A DNA stretch of 64,000 nucleotides from Xylophilus sp. Leaf220. Its GTDB lineage: Bacteria; Pseudomonadota; Gammaproteobacteria; Burkholderiales; Burkholderiaceae_C. This document shows, piece by piece, positions 19,877 through 28,620 of the stretch. The position numbers and the translations under genes were made by a program. Each line of letters begins with the position of its first letter. The stretch's first letter is position 1. Location of the stretch: contig NZ_LMKO01000028.1 of NCBI RefSeq assembly GCF_001421705.1, positions 41,733 through 105,732 on the forward strand. Direction: 5' to 3'. The notes under the pieces are model-generated. The model did not search any database. It saw nothing but the letters and a program-made list of their open reading frames with translations, and was not told the DNA's origin.

Positions 19877-20623
19877 TCAGCCCATGTACATGCCGCCATT
19901 GACATGCAATTCCTGGCCGGTGACGTAGGCCGCCTGCGGGCTCGTCAGGTAGGACACCGCGTGCGCCACGTCGGCCGGCTTGCCCAGGCGGCCCAGCGGG
20001 ATCTGGCCCAGCAGCGCCTTCTGCTGCGCTTCGGGCAGCGACGCGGTCATGTCGGTGTCGATGAAGCCGGGGGCCACGCAATTGACCGTGATGTTACGCG
20101 AGCCCAGCTCGCGGGCCAGGGCACGGGTCATGCCGGCAAGGCCGGCCTTGGCGGCCGCGTAGTTGGCCTGGCCGGGATTGCCGGCCGCGCCCACCACGCT
20201 GGTGATGCTCACGATGCGGCCGTACCGCTGCTTCATCATCGGCCGGATCACGGCGCGCGACAGGCGGAACACCGCCTTCAGGTTGGTGTCGATCACCGCG
20301 TCCCAGTCGTCGTCCTTCAGGCGCATGACGAGCTGGTCGCGGGTGATGCCGGCGTTGTTGACCAGGATCTGCAGGCCGCCGTGCTCGGCGACGATCGCAT
20401 CGACCAGGGTGTTGACGGCGTCGCCATCGGTCACGTCGATCCGGTAGCCCTTGCCGCCGTGGGCGGCGAGCGCGTGGCCGATCTTGGCGGCACCCTCGTC
20501 GCTGGTGGCGGTGCCGATGACCTTGACGCCCTTGCCGGCAAGATCGGCGGCGATGGCGGCGCCAATGCCGCGGGTGGCGCCGGTGACCAGGGCCACCTGG
20601 CCGGCTAATGCAATTTCAGACAT
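19877..20623 (-). CDS. fabG: 3-oxoacyl-ACP reductase
   Basis: FabG reduces 3-oxoacyl-ACP with NADPH. The 248-residue short-chain dehydrogenase has the nucleotide-binding 'VTGATRGIGAAIA' (about residues 13-25), 'NNAGITRD', the catalytic Ser region 'SITSVVGAAGNPGQANYAAAK' (Tyr and Lys in YAAAK) and the C-terminal 'GQELHVNGGMYMG'. The start at 20623 gives MSEIALAGQVALVTG; the frame stays open far upstream antisense to fabD, but that part is not protein-like. It sits 41 bp after fabD. Confidence 0.97.
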   Translation of the reverse strand: MSEIALAGQVALVTGATRGIGAAIAADLAGKGVKVIGTATSDEGAAKIGHALAAHGGKGYRIDVTDGDAVNTLVDAIVAEHGGLQILVNNAGITRDQLVMRLKDDDWDAVIDTNLKAVFRLSRAVIRPMMKQRYGRIVSITSVVGAAGNPGQANYAAAKAGLAGMTRALARELGSRNITVNCVAPGFIDTDMTASLPEAQQKALLGQIPLGRLGKPADVAHAVSYLTSPQAAYVTGQELHVNGGMYMG

Positions 20624-20664
20624 TCGGTTCTTTTCTGTGGGTCGGAGGCGGGCGTCGGCCGCGC

Positions 20665-21615
20665 TCAGACGAGCTGGGCGCGGGCCTCGGCCAGCGTGGC
20701 CGGATCGTACAGGGCCAGCGCGGACAGTTCGGGGTCGATGCGCTTGGTCATGCCGGCCAGCACCTTGCCGGGGCCGCATTCCACCACGGTTCGCGCACCG
20801 CGCGCCTTGAGCGCACGGATGCATTCGACCCAGCGCACCGGGCCGAAGGCCTGGCGGAAGAGCGCGTCGCGGATCGCGGCGGGATCGTTCTGCACCGCCA
20901 CGTCGATGTTGTCGACCAGAGGGATGCGCGGCGCAGCGAAGGCGGTGTCGGCCAGCTTCTGCCGGAGCTTCTCCGCGGCGGGCCGCATCAGCGTCGAATG
21001 GAACGGCGCCGACACCGGCAGCGGCAGCGCGCGCTTGGCACCCGCCGCCTTGAGCGCCTCGCAGGCCTTCTCGACCGCGGCCTTGCTGCCGGCGATGACC
21101 GTCTGGCCCGGATCGTTGAAGTTCACCGCCTCGACCACTTCGGACGACGGGGCGCCGAACGACTGCGTCACCTCCTGGCAGCCGGCGATGACCTTCTGCG
21201 CGTCCAGTCCCAAAATGGCCGCCATCGCGCCCACGCCGACCGGCACCGCCTCCTGCATCGCCGCCGCGCGGAAGCGCACCAGCGGCGCGGCCTGGGCCAG
21301 CGTCAGCACGCCGGCGGCCACCAGCGCCGAATACTCGCCGAGCGAATGGCCGGCCACCGCGACAGGATCGCCACCGCCCTCGGCCTTCCACGCACGCCAG
21401 GCGGCCACGGCCGCTACCAGCATCACCGGCTGGGTGTTGGTGGTGAGCGCCAGGGCTTCCTTGGGGCCCTCCTGGATGAGGCGGCCCACGTCTTCGTGCA
21501 GCGCGTCCGACGCTTCCTGCACCGCTTCGGCCACGGCCGGGTGGTCGCCCCAGGCGTCGAGCATGCCGACCGATTGCGAACCCTGGCCCGGAAAAACGAA
21601 TGCGAAAGCGCTCAT
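20665..21615 (-). CDS. fabD: Malonyl-CoA:ACP transacylase
   Basis: FabD loads malonyl from CoA onto ACP. The 316-residue alpha/beta hydrolase-like protein opens 'MSAFAFVFPGQGSQSVGML' and has the nucleophile serine in 'AGHSLGEYSAL' (about residue 93). The partner histidine is in 'SAPFHSTLM'. It is placed between fabH and fabG as in E. coli. The fabH-fabD gap (64 bp) is taken up by a dispersed palindromic element. Confidence 0.97.
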   Translation of the reverse strand: MSAFAFVFPGQGSQSVGMLDAWGDHPAVAEAVQEASDALHEDVGRLIQEGPKEALALTTNTQPVMLVAAVAAWRAWKAEGGGDPVAVAGHSLGEYSALVAAGVLTLAQAAPLVRFRAAAMQEAVPVGVGAMAAILGLDAQKVIAGCQEVTQSFGAPSSEVVEAVNFNDPGQTVIAGSKAAVEKACEALKAAGAKRALPLPVSAPFHSTLMRPAAEKLRQKLADTAFAAPRIPLVDNIDVAVQNDPAAIRDALFRQAFGPVRWVECIRALKARGARTVVECGPGKVLAGMTKRIDPELSALALYDPATLAEARAQLV

Positions 21616-21645
21616 GCGAAGGATAGTGGTATTTGTAGATCGAAA

Positions 21646-21696
21646 AGGCCCGTAGTCGGCGTTCCGCGCCGGCCTCCAGCTACAGATTCAGTAGCA
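21646..21696. repeat. Dispersed palindromic element, copy 3, spanning the fabH stop
   Basis: The stem GTCGGC-N7-GCCGGC is followed by the core GCTACAGATTCAGTAGC (21679-21695). The last four codons and the TAG of fabH (read on the minus strand as LLNL-stop) are made from the core. In RNA of the fab operon it would form a hairpin between fabH and fabD. Confidence 0.8.
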
Positions 21697-22681
21697 CGGC
21701 GCCCCAGGTGAAGCCGCCGCCGACGCCTTCGAGCATCAGCGTCTGGCCGGGCGTGATCCGGCCGCTGCGCACGCCGGCATCGAGCGCCAGCGGGATCGAC
21801 GCGGCCGAGGTGTTGCCGTGCTGGTCGACGGTCACCATGACCTTGTCCATCGACATCTTCAGCTTGCGTGCGGTGCCCTGCATGATGCGGATGTTGGCCT
21901 GGTGCGGAATCAGCCAGTCGATGTCGGCCTCGGTCTTGCCGGCCTTGGCCAGCGTGGCGCGTGCCGCGCTCTCCAGCACGCCCACCGCCAGCTTGAAGAC
22001 CGCCTGGCCGTCCATCTTGAGCAGCGGATCGCCCAGGATCTGGCCGCCGGCCACGTTGCCGGGCACGCACAGGATGCCGACGTGCCGGCCGTCGGCATGC
22101 AGGTCGCTTGCCAGGATGCCGGGAGTGTCGCTGGCTTCCAGCACCACCGCGCCGGCACCGTCGCCGAACAGCACGCAGGTGGTGCGGTCGTTGAAATCGA
22201 GGATGCGGGAGAAGACTTCCGAGCCTACCACCAGCGCCCGGCGGGCCGAGCCGGTCTGGATCATCGCGTCGGCCACGGTCAGCGCGTAGACGAAGCCGCT
22301 GCACACCGCCTGCACGTCGAAGGCGGGCGCGCCCAGGATGCCCTGCGCCGCGTCGGAGGTCTGGGCCAGCTTCTGCTGCAGGATGCAGGCGGTCGACGGG
22401 AACACCATGTCGGGGGTGGACGTGGCGACCACGATCAGGTCGATGTCCTGCGCGCCGAGGCCCGCGGCCTCCAGCGCCCGCAGGCAGGCCTGCAGGGCCA
22501 GGTCGCTGCTGCCCACGTCGGGCGCCGCGAAATGCCGAGCGCGGATGCCGGTGCGCTCGACGATCCACTCGTCGGAGGTCTCGACGCCCTTGGCCGCCAG
22601 CTCGGCCGCCAGGTCCGCATTGCTCAGGCGCCGCGGCGGAAGATAGCTGCCGGTGCCGGCGATGCGGGAATAGCGTCTCAT
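21680..22681 (-). CDS. fabH: 3-oxoacyl-ACP synthase III
   Basis: FabH starts fatty-acid synthesis by condensing acetyl-CoA with malonyl-ACP. The 333-residue protein has the catalytic cysteine in '[12 protein letters not shown]', histidine in '[10 protein letters not shown]' and asparagine in '[11 protein letters not shown]'. The start at 22681 gives '[15 protein letters not shown]', matching the family, four bases after the plsX stop. The final residues come from a repeat element, yet '[12 protein letters not shown]' still resembles a normal FabH C-terminus. Confidence 0.97.
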   Translation of the reverse strand: MRRYSRIAGTGSYLPPRRLSNADLAAELAAKGVETSDEWIVERTGIRARHFAAPDVGSSDLALQACLRALEAAGLGAQDIDLIVVATSTPDMVFPSTACILQQKLAQTSDAAQGILGAPAFDVQAVCSGFVYALTVADAMIQTGSARRALVVGSEVFSRILDFNDRTTCVLFGDGAGAVVLEASDTPGILASDLHADGRHVGILCVPGNVAGGQILGDPLLKMDGQAVFKLAVGVLESAARATLAKAGKTEADIDWLIPHQANIRIMQGTARKLKMSMDKVMVTVDQHGNTSAASIPLALDAGVRSGRITPGQTLMLEGVGGGFTWGAVLLNL

Positions 22682-22685
22682 GTTC

Positions 22686-23765
22686 TTATCTGTGCAGGGC
22701 AGCCGGAATCTCGGCCGAAGGCGCAACCACGGACGCGGCCGGCGCCACCGCGGCCTGCCGGGCCAGCAGGGGCGCCGCGTGGGCGATCCGCTCCTGCAGA
22801 CGCTGCAGCAGGTTGTTGCGGGCAGCATCATAAGCGCGCACCAGCGCCTGCTCGAAAGCCACCTCATCGGCCGACCCGTGGCTCTTGAAGACCAGCCCGC
22901 GCAGCCCGAGCAGGGCCGCGCCGTTGTAGCGCCTGTAGTCCATCCGCCGCTTCAGCGCCGACAGCACCGGGTAGGCACACACCGCGGCCATCTTGGTGAA
23001 GACGTTGCGCGAGAACTCTTCCTTCAAGAAGCCGACGATGACCGAGGCCAGGCCTTCGCTGGCCTTCAGCGCCACGTTGCCGACGAATCCGTCGCACACC
23101 ACGATGTCGACCGTGCCCTTGAAGATGTCGTTGCCCTCGACGTTGCCGGCGAAGTTCAGGTCGCCGGAATCGCGCGCCGCGCGCAGCAGCTCGCCCGCGC
23201 GCTTGATCACCTCGTTGCCCTTGATCACCTCTTCGCCGATGTTGAGCAGGCCGACCGTCGGCTGGTCGTCGCCCTTCAGCACCGAGCCGAGGGCCGCGCC
23301 CATGAAGGCGAACTGCAGCAGGTGCTCGGCGGTGCAGTCGACGTTGGCGCCCAGGTCGAGCACCGTGGTGGCGCCGCCGCGGGCATTGGGCATCTGGGTG
23401 GCGATGGCGGGCCGCTCGATCCCGTCGAGCGTCTTGAGCAGGTAGCGGGCGATCGCCATCAGCGCGCCGGTGTTGCCGGCGGAGACGGCCACGGCGGCCG
23501 CGCCGTCCTTCACCTGCTGGATCGCGACCCGCATCGACGAATCCTTCTTGCGTCGCAGGGCCACCTCGACCGGGTCGTCCATCAGGACGACCTCGGAAGC
23601 CGGCACCAGCGAAGCGCGCGCGTGCGAGAAGCCGGCCAGCTGGTCGGGCAGGCCCACCAGCAGCAGACGCGCATCGGGATGGTCGTCGAGGAACTTGCGG
23701 CAGGCCGCGAGCGTGACGCGGGGACCATGGTCGCCCCCCATGCAATCCACAGCGAGTGTGATCAT
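22686..23765 (-). CDS. plsX: Phosphate acyltransferase PlsX
   Basis: PlsX makes acyl-phosphate from acyl-ACP for phospholipid synthesis by PlsY. The 359-residue protein opens '[15 protein letters not shown]', and contains '[14 protein letters not shown]' and 'DLGANVDC', all typical. An Ala-rich tail of about 20 residues ends the protein. It follows rpmF, with a hairpin-bearing 106-bp gap, and precedes fabH by four bases. Confidence 0.97.
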   Translation of the reverse strand: MITLAVDCMGGDHGPRVTLAACRKFLDDHPDARLLLVGLPDQLAGFSHARASLVPASEVVLMDDPVEVALRRKKDSSMRVAIQQVKDGAAAVAVSAGNTGALMAIARYLLKTLDGIERPAIATQMPNARGGATTVLDLGANVDCTAEHLLQFAFMGAALGSVLKGDDQPTVGLLNIGEEVIKGNEVIKRAGELLRAARDSGDLNFAGNVEGNDIFKGTVDIVVCDGFVGNVALKASEGLASVIVGFLKEEFSRNVFTKMAAVCAYPVLSALKRRMDYRRYNGAALLGLRGLVFKSHGSADEVAFEQALVRAYDAARNNLLQRLQERIAHAAPLLARQAAVAPAASVVAPSAEIPAALHR

Positions 23766-23818
23766 GAATGCGGCGCCCGGCCGCCGGAGCGACCTGTAAA
23801 GATAACAGCCATCAAGAC

Positions 23819-23855
23819 AAAGGCCCGTGCTACGAATTCAGTAGCGCCGGGCCTT
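23819..23855 (-). repeat. Hairpin between rpmF and plsX (dispersed element core)
   Basis: AAGGCCC (23820-23826) pairs with GGGCCTT (23849-23855), enclosing the core GCTACGAATTCAGTAGC (23829-23845). On the minus strand it is followed by TTTGTCTT, so it could act as a partial terminator that lowers plsX expression relative to rpmF. The core is shared with the dispersed palindromic family, though the GCCGGC stem is absent. Confidence 0.7.
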
Positions 23856-23871
23856 GGTGTACTAGGCGATG

Positions 23872-24054
23872 TCAGGCTTCGGACTTGTTCTTCAGGACCT
23901 GGCGACCACGGTAGAAGCCGTTGGGGCTGATGTGGTGGCGCAGGTGGTTTTCGCCGGTGGTCGGCTCGACGGCGACGCCCGGCACGGTCAGGGCGTTGTG
24001 CGAACGGTGCATGCCGCGCTTGGAAGGGGACTTCTTGTTTTGCTGAACTGCCAT
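23872..24054 (-). CDS. rpmF: 50S ribosomal protein L32
   Basis: The 60-residue basic protein starts '[22 protein letters not shown]', the standard L32 N-terminus, and ends '[15 protein letters not shown]'. CAGGAG lies upstream of the ATG. It has no zinc-binding cysteines, so it is the C-minus form. It precedes plsX as in E. coli, tying ribosome and lipid synthesis. Confidence 0.98.
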   Translation of the reverse strand: MAVQQNKKSPSKRGMHRSHNALTVPGVAVEPTTGENHLRHHISPNGFYRGRQVLKNKSEA

Positions 24055-24185
24055 GGTGAGGCTCCTGAATTGGGTAAGTGTGGGCGAATGCGCTAAACCC
24101 AGTCAGGCCGGCTGCCCGAAGGTCCGAACCGGTCCCACAAGACGCTTGGGGAATCGCGCGAAGCCCATGATTATAGCCGGAAGCG

Positions 24186-24740
24186 TCAGCCCTTCCCGTC
24201 CTTGGCCAATTTGAGGGTGGCCAGGGCCGCGAACGGGTTGGGCTTCTCCACCTCGGCTTCCTCGAAATCCGGGTCCTGCACCGACATCCGCACCTCGACC
24301 GGACAGAGGTCGTGCTGCGGTACCGCGGGCAGCGCCATCAAGAGTTCGTCCTCGACCAGCTCGCGCAGCTTGAAGTCGCGCTGGGTGACCAGCAGGTCTT
24401 CCTCCACCGCGTCGTCCTCGGCCACAGCGGCCTCTTCGCTCTCGACGAAGCGGAACGAGCGTTCGATCTCCATCGGCACATCGACCGGGCCCAGGCAGCG
24501 CTGGCAGGTCAGCGGCAGCACCGCGTCGACCTTCAGGTGCAGCCATTCCTGCGCCGGCCGGCCGACGTGCTGGATCTCTTCGCCGACGGCGACCCAGTCC
24601 ACGGTGTGGGCCGACTGTTCGTCGGCGATTTCTTCCATCAGGCGGGGAAACAGGCGAAGGGCGTCGCGGCCCTCCAGGGTGGCCGCCGCCAGGGCGAAGG
24701 CCGGCACGTCCAGGCGGTCGGCAGCAAAGTCAATCTTCAT
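24186..24740 (-). CDS. yceD: YceD family protein (DUF177)
   Basis: The 184-residue acidic protein contains the DUF177 signature 'LPLTCQRCLGPVDVPME' with its Cys pair, followed by a glutamate-rich stretch and 'PNPFAALATLK'. YceD is conserved upstream of rpmF in proteobacteria and has been linked to 23S rRNA accumulation in plants and bacteria. The ATG at 24740 gives 'MKIDFAADRLDVPAFA'; an in-frame codon 16 residues upstream is less likely because it overlaps the divergent maf start region. It heads the long minus-strand run. Confidence 0.9.
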   Translation of the reverse strand: MKIDFAADRLDVPAFALAAATLEGRDALRLFPRLMEEIADEQSAHTVDWVAVGEEIQHVGRPAQEWLHLKVDAVLPLTCQRCLGPVDVPMEIERSFRFVESEEAAVAEDDAVEEDLLVTQRDFKLRELVEDELLMALPAVPQHDLCPVEVRMSVQDPDFEEAEVEKPNPFAALATLKLAKDGKG

Positions 24741-24765
24741 CGGGGCAGTGTAAGAGAATCGACGG

Positions 24766-25386
24766 ATGACACTTCCGACTGCCACCATCCTTTCCCGGCC
24801 CTCCGGAGGCCGGCCGCTGGTGCTGGGCTCGACCTCGCCCTACCGCCGCGAACTGCTCCAGCGGCTGCGCCTGCCGTTCGAGGTCGCCGCCCCCCAGGTC
24901 GACGAGACGCCCCGCCCCGGCGAAGCACCCCGCGCGCTCGCCGTCCGACTGGCCCGCGCCAAGGCGCTGGCCGTGGCCCGGCAGCATGCCGATGCGGTGG
25001 TGATCGGCTCCGACCAGGTCGTGGACCTCGACGGCGAGCCGCTCGGCAAGCCGGGCGACCATGCCCGTGCGACCGAACAGCTGCGCCGGATGCGCGGCCG
25101 CGCGGTGGTGTTCCACACGGCCGTCACCGTGGCCTGCGTGGCCAGCGGTTTCGAGGCGTCGGACATCGCCGAGGTGACGGTGCGCTTCCGCGACCTGACC
25201 GACGCCGAGATCGAGCACTACCTGCGCGCCGAGCAACCCTACGACTGCGCCAGCAGCGCCAAGAGCGAAGGCCTGGGCATCTCGCTGCTCGACGCGATCG
25301 ACAACGACGACCCGACCGCGCTGGTCGGCCTGCCGCTGATCCGCACCTGCCGCCTGCTGCGCGCCGCGGGGGTGCAGATCGCATGA
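24766..25386 (+). CDS. Maf-like nucleotide pyrophosphatase
   Basis: The 206-residue protein has the Maf signature 'LVLGSTSPYRRELLQRL' near the N-terminus, 'VIGSDQVVDLDG' and 'AKSEGLGISLLD'. Maf proteins hydrolyse non-canonical nucleoside triphosphates; this one looks like the YceF (m7GTP) subgroup, as it has 'SDQV' and lies next to yceD. It is divergent from yceD with only 25 bp between the start codons. Its stop overlaps the next gene by ATGA. Confidence 0.92.
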   Translation: MTLPTATILSRPSGGRPLVLGSTSPYRRELLQRLRLPFEVAAPQVDETPRPGEAPRALAVRLARAKALAVARQHADAVVIGSDQVVDLDGEPLGKPGDHARATEQLRRMRGRAVVFHTAVTVACVASGFEASDIAEVTVRFRDLTDAEIEHYLRAEQPYDCASSAKSEGLGISLLDAIDNDDPTALVGLPLIRTCRLLRAAGVQIA

Positions 25387-26156
25387 GCAGCACCCTCGGC
25401 ACGCTCTACCTCGTTCCCGCACCGCTCGACTTCGGCTGCGCCACCCAGGCGCCGCTGACCGATGCGCTGCCCGACGCCACCTTGCAGCGCGCAGCGCGGA
25501 TCACCCACTGGATCTGCGAGAACGCGAAATCGGCCCGCGCCTACCTGAAGCGCATCGACGCGCTGCATCCGCTGGCCGCCACGATCCAGGAGCAGCAGAT
25601 CCAGGAACTGCCGCGCGAAGTGCACAAGAAGGGCGACCACGCCGCCGGCAGCTTCGACGCCCGCCCGCTGCTGGCGGCCGCACGTCAGGGCCACGACATC
25701 GGACTGGTCAGCGAGGCCGGCATGCCGGCGATCGCCGACCCCGGCGCGTCGGTGGTGCGCGCCGCGCACGCGCTCGGCATGCCGGTCGTGCCGCTGGTGG
25801 GACCTGTCTCGCTGCTGCTGGCCCTGGCGGCCAGCGGGCTCAGCGGGCAGAACTTCGCGTTCACCGGCTACCTGCCGCAGGATGCGGCCGAGCGCACCGC
25901 CCGCATCCGCATGCTGGAATCCCTGGCGCAGAAGACCGGGCAAAGCCAGCTCTTCATCGAGACGCCCTACCGCAACGCCGCCTTGCTGCAGGCGCTGATC
26001 GCAGGGCTGCAGCCCAACACGCGGCTGTCGGTGAGCCACGGCCTGACGCTCTCGACCGGCCACACCCGCAGCGCCGCGGTGCACGAATGGCGCCAGCGCC
26101 CCGGCACCGGCGCGCCCGACAACGCGACGCCCGCGGTCTTCGCGATCGGCCCGTGA
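25383..26156 (+). CDS. SAM-dependent methyltransferase, RsmI-like tetrapyrrole methylase family
   Basis: The 257-residue protein begins 'GTLYLVPAPLDFG' and carries 'LVSEAGMPAIADPGASVVRAAH', close to the RsmI (16S rRNA 2'-O-methyltransferase) motif, and 'FTGYLPQ'. It is shorter and divergent from RsmI proper, so the substrate is uncertain. The ATG at 25383 overlaps the maf stop (ATGA), and its own stop overlaps the MFS start (GTGA). The three genes are probably translated as one coupled unit. Confidence 0.85.
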   Translation: MSSTLGTLYLVPAPLDFGCATQAPLTDALPDATLQRAARITHWICENAKSARAYLKRIDALHPLAATIQEQQIQELPREVHKKGDHAAGSFDARPLLAAARQGHDIGLVSEAGMPAIADPGASVVRAAHALGMPVVPLVGPVSLLLALAASGLSGQNFAFTGYLPQDAAERTARIRMLESLAQKTGQSQLFIETPYRNAALLQALIAGLQPNTRLSVSHGLTLSTGHTRSAAVHEWRQRPGTGAPDNATPAVFAIGP

Positions 26157-27307
26157 GCGGCGATGCATCGTTGCGCGGCGCCCGGGCCCTGGGCGCCAGC
26201 CGGCACGCCACGCGGGTGCAGTTCTTCTGCTCCGGCTTCCTGTTCGCGACCTGGGGCGTGCACATCCCGACGATCCGGGCCCTCTACGGCGTGACCGAGG
26301 CCGGGCTGGGCGTGGCGATGCTCGCCGCCGGCATCGGCGCCCTGCTGGGGCTGACCCAGGCCGGCCGGCTGATCGCCCGGTTCGGGCCGCGCGGCGTCTG
26401 CCGGGTGTGCGGGGTGGCCATGGCGGGCGGCATCTCGCTGCTGCTGGTGATGCCCGGACTGCCGGCGCTGCTGGTGCTGCTCGCGGTGTTCGGCGTGGCC
26501 AACAGCATCTTCGACGTGGCGATCAACGCCGAGGCGGCAGAGCTCGAGCGCGTCGGCCAGCGGCCCCTGATGAGCGGCATGCACGGCATGTTCAGCACGG
26601 GCGGCATGGCCGGCGCGGGCGTGGGCGGCGTGCTGCTCGCCTGGCCGCAGTGGCACCTGACGCTGGTCGCCGTCGTGCTGGCGGCCGCGGCGTTGCTCGC
26701 GGCCCACCGGATGCTGGTGCCGCTGCCGGTCGCCGCCGATGCGCCTTCCACGCCCGGCTTCGTGCTGCCGCGCGGCACGCTGCTGGTGCTGGGCGTGTTC
26801 GCCGGGCTGGGACTGATCGCCGAGGGCGCGATGTACGACTGGAGCGTGCTCTACCTTCACCAGGAGCTCGGCAGCCCGCAGACCGAGGCCGCCTGGGCCT
26901 ACGCCAGCTTCTCGGCCGCGATGGCGGCGGCGCGCTTCGGCGGCGACTGGGTGCGCGCCCGCGTCGCGCCGGCGGTGCTGCTGCGCGCCAGCGCCTTGCT
27001 GGCGGCCTTCGCGATGGTGGTGGTGCTGCTGGCCACCGCGCCCTGGCTGGCGCTGGTGGGTTTCGCGCTGGCGGGCATCGGCTTCGCGAACGTGGTGCCG
27101 CTGCTCTTCACCGCGGCGGCCAAGGTGCCGGACAGTTCGCCGGCGCATGCGATCGCGGCCGTTTCGTCGCTCGGCTACCTGGGCTTCATGGGCGGCCCGC
27201 CGATCATCGGATTCGTGGCGCAGTGGACGTCGCTCGGTGCCGCGCTGTGGCTGGTGGTGGTGTTCGCGGTGGTGCTGGCCCTCGGCGCCCGGCGGGCCCT
27301 GCGCTGA
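26153..27307 (+). CDS. MFS transporter (YbjJ-like)
   Basis: The 384-residue membrane protein has about twelve transmembrane helices and looks like the YbjJ branch of the major facilitator superfamily. It shows 'LFATWGVHIPTIRALYGV' near the start and 'GARIxPRG'-type loops after helix 2 ('RLIARFGPRGVCR'). Substrate is unknown. The GTG at 26153 overlaps the preceding stop (GTGA); no internal ATG gives a better N-terminus. It ends at a strong bidirectional hairpin shared with sppA. Confidence 0.88.
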   Translation: MSGDASLRGARALGASRHATRVQFFCSGFLFATWGVHIPTIRALYGVTEAGLGVAMLAAGIGALLGLTQAGRLIARFGPRGVCRVCGVAMAGGISLLLVMPGLPALLVLLAVFGVANSIFDVAINAEAAELERVGQRPLMSGMHGMFSTGGMAGAGVGGVLLAWPQWHLTLVAVVLAAAALLAAHRMLVPLPVAADAPSTPGFVLPRGTLLVLGVFAGLGLIAEGAMYDWSVLYLHQELGSPQTEAAWAYASFSAAMAAARFGGDWVRARVAPAVLLRASALLAAFAMVVVLLATAPWLALVGFALAGIGFANVVPLLFTAAAKVPDSSPAHAIAAVSSLGYLGFMGGPPIIGFVAQWTSLGAALWLVVVFAVVLALGARRALR

Positions 27308-27342
27308 CCGGCGTGGTCGCCTGGCAGGCGGCCCTGCAGAAA

Positions 27343-27373
27343 CGACGAAGCCCGCATCGCGCGGGCTTCGTCG
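27343..27373. terminator. Bidirectional terminator between MFS gene and sppA
   Basis: Perfect 13-bp stem: CGACGAAGCCCGC (27343-27355) with GCGGGCTTCGTCG (27361-27373), loop ATCGC. It lies midway between convergent genes. No long T tract is present on either side. Confidence 0.8.
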
Positions 27374-27400
27374 CATGCGGCGGCGGCGAGCCGCCGGCAC

Positions 27401-28429
27401 TCAGCGGATCGCGGGCACCGCCTTCAGGGCGTGGATCGCGCCCTCGCCCATCGCCGCACCGAACTTCTTGGCCAGGCGCTCGGCGACGTTGTCGCGGCGG
27501 GTGTAGTCGACCACTTCTTCCGCCTTGACCACCTCGCGAGCGACGTAGTCCAGGTTGCCCAGGTGGTCGGCCAGGCCCATCTCGACCGCCTGCTGGCCGG
27601 TCCAGAACAGGCCGGTGAAGGTGTCGGGGGTTTCCTTGAGCCGGGCGCCGCGGCCGGCCTTCACCACCCCGATGAACTGCTGGTGGATCTGGTCGAGCAT
27701 CGCCTGCGCGAAGGCGCGCTGCTTCTCAGTCTGCGGGCTGAACGGGTCGAGGAAGCCCTTGTTCTCGCCGGCGGTGAGCAGGCGGCGCTCGACACCCAGC
27801 TTGTCCATGAGGCCGGTGAAGCCGAAGCCGTCCATCAGCACGCCGATACTGCCGACGATGCTGGCCTTGTCGACGAAGATCTGGTCGGCGGCCGAAGCGA
27901 TGTAGTACGCCGCCGAGGCACAGGTCTCTTCCACCACCGCGTAGACCGGCTTCTTGTGCTTGGCCTTCAGGCGCACGATCTCGTCGTTGATGATGCCGGC
28001 CTGCACCGGGCTGCCGCCCGGCGAGTTGATCCGCAGCACGATGGCCTGCGCGCCCTCGTCCTCGAACGCGGTGCGCATCGCCGAGACGACGAATTCGGCG
28101 CTGGCATCGTTGCCCTCGGCGATTTCGCCCTTGATGTCGACCACCGCCGTATGGGCGGTCGACTTGGCGGTGGTGGGCGTCGCCCGGTGGAACAGGATCC
28201 AGGCCGCGGCGATGAAGAACACCAGCCAGGCCAGACGGGTGAAGGTCTTCCAGCGGCGGGCGGCACGCTGTTCCTTCAGTGCGGAGAAGGCCAGTTTCTC
28301 GATGGCGGCGCGCTCCCATCCGCTGGCGGCCATTGCTTCTTTTTTCATAGCATCATGCCGGCCATCCGCCTGGGCTGCAGGCATTCTTTCAGGGGAATCC
28401 AGGGGATCGCGGAAGATCGGCTCGGTCAT
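27401..28429 (-). CDS. sppA: Signal peptide peptidase SppA, S49 family
   Basis: The 342-residue protein is a short-form SppA anchored by one N-terminal helix (about residues 66-82, 'LAWLVFFIAAAWILF'). It degrades leftover signal peptides in the membrane. The S49 core has 'RINSPGGSP', the nucleophile serine in 'EETCASAAYYIAS' and the catalytic lysine region 'IFVDKASIVGSIGV'. The first 40 residues are poorly conserved and include a segment encoded by a degenerate dispersed repeat ('DAMKKEAMAA'). Confidence 0.92.
   Translation of the reverse strand: MTEPIFRDPLDSPERMPAAQADGRHDAMKKEAMAASGWERAAIEKLAFSALKEQRAARRWKTFTRLAWLVFFIAAAWILFHRATPTTAKSTAHTAVVDIKGEIAEGNDASAEFVVSAMRTAFEDEGAQAIVLRINSPGGSPVQAGIINDEIVRLKAKHKKPVYAVVEETCASAAYYIASAADQIFVDKASIVGSIGVLMDGFGFTGLMDKLGVERRLLTAGENKGFLDPFSPQTEKQRAFAQAMLDQIHQQFIGVVKAGRGARLKETPDTFTGLFWTGQQAVEMGLADHLGNLDYVAREVVKAEEVVDYTRRDNVAERLAKKFGAAMGEGAIHALKAVPAIR
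28333..28386. repeat. Possible degenerate dispersed element in sppA 5' end
   Basis: On the minus strand this shows TGCAGCC, GCCGG and TGCTATG followed by a run of A residues, in the same order as the better copies, but the core's right arm is lost. It lies in the variable N-terminal region of sppA. Confidence 0.35.
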
Positions 28430-28620
28430 CTAGAACTCAGGGGTTGAGGGGGTTGACAGCAGTATGCCAGCGGACCCCGTAAGCCCCGGGAGAGAGTTGT
28501 ATCCGGCGCGGGCATCCCGCCGTTCAGGCACGGACAGGCGGTCTTTCGGGCGCCGCCGAGGGATGTTTTGTAGGCTCGGCGCAACAGGCGGGAGGAGCGG
28601 CGCCTCGCGAGCCCTGCAGC

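Noticed and set aside
22640..22680. ATAGCTGCCGGTGCCGG... near the fabH start as another dispersed element
   Set aside because: It encodes the conserved FabH N-terminus ([12 protein letters not shown]) and lacks the core palindrome.
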